Below are positions 5,011 to 6,942 of a stretch of 6,942 nt of DNA, piece after piece (position 1 is the first letter of the stretch; every line of letters starts with the position of its first letter). The stretch is from SIG673 sp964520875 (GTDB lineage: Bacteria; Bacillota; Clostridia; Oscillospirales; CAG-272), in assembly GCA_964520875.1 (NCBI GenBank), contig CAZFQJ010000089.1, forward strand, positions 1 through 6,942, given 5' to 3'. The position numbers and the translations under genes are program-made. The notes under the pieces were generated by a model. That model worked only from the letters and a program-made list of their open reading frames with translations, did not search any database and was not told the origin of the DNA.

Positions 5011-6447
5011 ATGCAGGAATTTGACGAAATATGGCTTCTTGTTTTGGGAGAGCTGAGAAAAAAACATTCCGAGGCGTTCGTTTCTCTGTGGATAAGCGAT
5101 CTTAAGCTTATATCCCTAAGCGAAACGACCGCGGTGTTCTACACGCCGAACGCGTTCAAACGCGGAATACTCGAAAAGATGCATTCCGAAAAGATGAAGC
5201 AGGCTCTGGAGAGCGTTATCGGTTACGAGGTAAACGTCGTATTCACTCTGAGCGAAACGCCGCCGGCAGAGACGGTATACGCCGAGAAGCCGGACGACCA
5301 CGCGGAAACTATTCAGGTATCCGTTAAGAACGAGATACCGGATATCGGCGAGACCAAGGCTATCGAAGAGGAAGAGCCTACATACTACGCGACGAACGAA
5401 AACAGGATAATGCCGAAGGATCCGAGCGAATCGTTCCATTCGTCGGAATATACGTTCGACAACTTCATAGTCGGATCCTCCAACAAGTTCGCCTACGCCG
5501 CGTGTACGGCGGTCGCGCAGAGACCGGCTCACGCGTATAACCCTCTCTTCATATACGGTCCGAGCGGTCTCGGAAAGACCCACCTTCTTTACGCGATAAC
5601 GAACGAGGTCCAAAAAAACAATCCGGATTACAATATAGTATACGTCAAGGGTGAAGAATTCGCAAACCAAATGATAGAGAGCATAGGACGCGGAGTTACG
5701 GCTCAGTTCAGAGAAAAGTACAGAAAAGCCGACGTTCTTCTGATAGACGATATACATTTTATAGCGGGTAAGGAATCGACGCAGGAAGAATTCTTCCATA
5801 CGTTCAACGATCTTTACGAGCATAAAAAACAGATAATCCTTACCTCCGACCGTCCGGCAAAGGATATACAGAAGCTTGAGGAAAGACTCAAGACGAGATT
5901 CGAATGGGGTCTTACCGCGGATATACAACCTCCGGACTTTGAGCTTCGCATAGCGATAATGAAGAAAAAGGCGGAGATGCTCGGTAAGCCGTTCCCGAAC
6001 GACGTCCTCTCATTCCTTGCCGAAAAGCTTACGAACAACATAAGGCAGATCGAAGGAGCCATAAAGAAGATAAGCGCGTACAGTTACCTCAGCGGCGAAG
6101 AGATAACGATACCGCTCGCAACGTCCTGCATATCCGATCTTATCTCCGGAAGCGGAACGGTAAAGGTAACGCCGGACAAGATAATATCAAGCGTAGCGGC
6201 AAAGTACGGCGTGGATTCCGGCGACATACTCAGTAAGAAAAAAACAGGCGAGATAACGAAGGCGAGACACATATGCGTATACCTTATGAGAAAGATACTT
6301 GACATGTCTTACCCGAACATAGGAAAGAAGCTGAACCGCGACCACACGACCATAATGTCATCTTATAAATTCATAGAGAGAGAAATAAAAAACAATTCCA
6401 TATTTGAGCTGGAAATAAACGAATTCATCAAGGAGATCAACAGCTGA
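5011..6447 (+). CDS. dnaA: Chromosomal replication initiator protein DnaA
   Basis: DnaA binds DnaA boxes at the origin, forms an ATP-dependent filament and opens the duplex. The 478-residue product has all four domains: domain I at 1-80 (with W27 in VSLWISDLKL), an acidic linker at about 81-145, the AAA+ domain III from YTFDNFIVG (147-155), and DNA-binding domain IV from about 385. Visible motifs are Walker A GPSGLGKT (183-190), Walker B LLIDDIHF (243-250), sensor 1 LTSDRP (277-282), box VII ERLKTRFEWG (291-300) with probable arginine finger R296, sensor 2 NNIRQIEGA (342-350), and the helix-turn-helix signature NRDHTTIMS (442-450). That signature keeps the base-contacting DHTT, but has Asn before RDHTT and Ser where the family usually has Gly and His. 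The ATG at 5011 has GGAG nine bases upstream. No intrinsic terminator follows, so its transcript may run into the origin. Confidence 0.99.
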   Translation: MQEFDEIWLLVLGELRKKHSEAFVSLWISDLKLISLSETTAVFYTPNAFKRGILEKMHSEKMKQALESVIGYEVNVVFTLSETPPAETVYAEKPDDHAETIQVSVKNEIPDIGETKAIEEEEPTYYATNENRIMPKDPSESFHSSEYTFDNFIVGSSNKFAYAACTAVAQRPAHAYNPLFIYGPSGLGKTHLLYAITNEVQKNNPDYNIVYVKGEEFANQMIESIGRGVTAQFREKYRKADVLLIDDIHFIAGKESTQEEFFHTFNDLYEHKKQIILTSDRPAKDIQKLEERLKTRFEWGLTADIQPPDFELRIAIMKKKAEMLGKPFPNDVLSFLAEKLTNNIRQIEGAIKKISAYSYLSGEEITIPLATSCISDLISGSGTVKVTPDKIISSVAAKYGVDSGDILSKKKTGEITKARHICVYLMRKILDMSYPNIGKKLNRDHTTIMSSYKFIEREIKNNSIFELEINEFIKEINS

Positions 6448-6488
6448 CCGAACAGATATTCGGGAGTTTTCAACAGGAAAAAGCGCGG

Positions 6489-6497
6489 TTTTACACA
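6489..6497 (+). promoter_or_regulatory. DnaA-box-like site TTTTACACA
   Basis: One mismatch (position 3) from TTATNCACA. It lies inside a 14-base sequence, GCGGTTTTACACAA (6485-6498), repeated exactly at 6573-6586. A weaker relative, TTTTCAACA, lies 22 bases upstream at 6467-6475. Confidence 0.7.
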
Positions 6498-6532
6498 ATT
6501 TTACAACATGGTTATTAACTGTTTTACGAAAA

Positions 6533-6541
6533 TTTTCCACA
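6533..6541 (+). promoter_or_regulatory. DnaA-box-like site TTTTCCACA
   Basis: One mismatch (position 3) from the classic TTATCCACA. It is placed exactly midway, 44 bases, between the TTTTACACA sites at 6489 and 6577, in the same direction. Confidence 0.72.
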
Positions 6542-6576
6542 CCGAAAAAGCAAGGCGGTGCAAAGTAAAAAGGCGG

Positions 6577-6585
6577 TTTTACACA
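6577..6585 (+). promoter_or_regulatory. DnaA-box-like site TTTTACACA next to trio array
   Basis: This is the box nearest the unwinding site. Thirteen bases, including CCGCAGCC, separate it from the first triplet at 6599. In B. subtilis the equivalent box anchors the DnaA filament that extends onto the trio strand. Confidence 0.75.
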
Positions 6586-6598
6586 AATTCCGCAGCCT

Positions 6599-6628
6599 CT
6601 ATTACTACTACTACCGCTACTACTACTA
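6599..6628 (+). repeat. DnaA-trio array
   Basis: Ten consecutive triplets read CTA TTA CTA CTA CTA, then CCG (6614-6616), then CTA four times. On the complementary strand these are the 3'-GAT-5' type trios that single-stranded DnaA binds during origin opening in B. subtilis. Position between a GC patch and the AT-rich stretch is as expected. The single CCG breaks the array into five and four. Low-complexity sequence could arise by slippage, but placement argues for function. Confidence 0.85.
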
Positions 6629-6684
6629 AATCTTTTAAATTTTAAATTTATTTTCCAAGAAGAGATTCTTGAAAATTTATTTTC
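6629..6684. other. AT-rich DNA unwinding element
   Basis: The first 26 bases after the trio array (6629-6654) contain a single C and no G. The 12-base word AAATTTATTTTC occurs twice in direct orientation (6644-6655 and 6673-6684), and between the copies lies the hairpin CAAGAA-GAGA-TTCTTG (6656-6671). An easily melted segment here fits the site of first strand opening. Confidence 0.65.
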
Positions 6685-6727
6685 TTCGAATTTACAGGCG
6701 TTATTTCGGGAAGTGGAACGAGTCGAA

Positions 6728-6821
6728 CTTTTTCGTCCGAGATTCCAAACGATACTGCGTACCGTTTGATCCTCACTACGTTCGGATTTCGACTACGCTC
6801 AGAATGACACGGACGAAAAAG
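6728..6821. repeat. MITE-like repeat with 12-base inverted ends
   Basis: Perfect inverted ends, CTTTTTCGTCCG (6728-6739) and CGGACGAAAAAG (6810-6821), bound a 94-base element. Inside is a hairpin with ten-base arms and one mismatch (CAAACGATAC, 6746-6755; GTACCGTTTG, 6759-6768). It is followed by a sequence whose minus strand reads GTGTCATTCTGAGCGTAGTC. This core recurs between genes in many bacterial genomes, and its chance translation gives peptides such as HSERSRNP. There is no coding capacity and no clear target-site duplication. Confidence 0.6.
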
Positions 6822-6854
6822 CACCGAGCGAAAGCGAAGGTGGGATCTCTTTAG

Positions 6855-6874
6855 CCTTCTCCAGCGGGAGAAGG
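6855..6874. repeat. Short hairpin repeat, right copy
   Basis: CCTTCTCC and GGAGAAGG flank the loop AGCG, the same stem as at 31-50. About 40 bases later comes GACGGATGAGG (6915-6925), which I recall as a frequent partner of this hairpin in dispersed repeats of gut bacteria. Another short inverted pair, TGCGTTC (6880-6886) and GAACGCA (6907-6913), lies between them. I see no gene from 6685 to the end of the window, and dnaN has not begun. Confidence 0.5.
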
Positions 6875-6942
6875 TGTCGTGCGTTCGAAGAGCGCTTGCG
6901 ATCAAAGAACGCATGACGGATGAGGTGTTCTTTGTTTATCGT

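Larger units (their letters stand above)
6467..6657 (+). other. Chromosomal replication origin, unwinding region (oriC, incC-like)
   Basis: The dnaA-downstream interval shows the full order of a Bacillus-type basal unwinding system. First come same-direction DnaA-box-like sites, TTTTCAACA (6467), TTTTACACA (6489), TTTTCCACA (6533) and TTTTACACA (6577). Then come a GC-rich patch (6590-6597), a triplet array (6599-6628) and an AT-rich stretch (6629-6654). It sits where gene direction diverges, next to dnaA, as in B. subtilis where the origin opens between dnaA and dnaN. The architecture is seen directly; origin activity is inferred. Confidence 0.88.

Noticed and set aside
5116..5928. 270-codon minus-strand open frame inside dnaA
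   Set aside because: It is antisense to the conserved DnaA domains and its own product shows no recognisable motif; the long frame follows from dnaA codon use.
6599..6628. CTA triplets considered as a coding or plain microsatellite repeat
   Set aside because: No open frame with a start and ribosome binding site uses them, and their place between DnaA box, GC patch and AT-rich stretch fits DnaA-trios better.
6648..6914. 88-codon minus-strand open frame containing CHSERSRNPN
   Set aside because: This peptide is the usual chance translation of the dispersed CATTCTGAGCG repeat; no ribosome binding site or independent support.

Overview
This window is a bacterial replication-origin neighbourhood in the gene order typical of Bacillota (Firmicutes). 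Five minus-strand genes plus the tRNA-modification GTPase gene run leftward from the origin: rpmH, rnpA, yidD, yidC, jag (khpB) and mnmE. dnaA runs rightward. Gene order, the short Gram-positive type of YidC and the Jag/KhpB protein point to a Clostridia-like organism, possibly an uncultured lineage. Genus cannot be judged from this sequence. Every gene reads away from the rpmH-dnaA interval, as expected when transcription follows replication on both arms.

Layout: 1-240 has no gene; it holds a short hairpin repeat and two imperfect copies of a roughly 65-base hairpin-ended repeat, the second abutting the mnmE stop. mnmE (241-1650, minus) is separated from jag (1715-2404, minus) by a strong intrinsic terminator. 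yidC (2435-3535), yidD (3535-3906) and rnpA (3903-4367) overlap or touch and look translationally coupled. The 198-base rnpA-rpmH gap contains two inverted repeats, one terminator-like, and one good DnaA box. rpmH (4566-4700) has a consensus promoter at 4812-4841. The AT-rich rpmH-dnaA gap also carries an extended -10 promoter for dnaA (4917-4945). dnaA is 5011-6447. The 495 bases after it contain no gene.

The best signal is in 6467-6657. A series of same-direction DnaA-box-like sites spaced in multiples of 22 bases leads to a GC-rich patch, then ten triplets of the DnaA-trio type, then an AT-only-rich stretch. This is the order of the basal unwinding system described for Bacillus subtilis, so this is very likely the site where the chromosome origin opens. 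To its right is a 94-base element with perfect 12-base inverted ends that carries a widely dispersed bacterial repeat core, then another short hairpin repeat whose stem is identical to the one at the left edge of the window.

Together the genes serve replication initiation (DnaA), translation (L34), tRNA 5' maturation (RnpA), membrane protein insertion (YidC, YidD), RNA binding linked to the cell envelope (Jag) and wobble uridine modification (MnmE). I see no new protein system. The notable content is the origin architecture and the repeats flanking this locus, including the absence of mnmG right after mnmE and of dnaN within 495 bases after dnaA.
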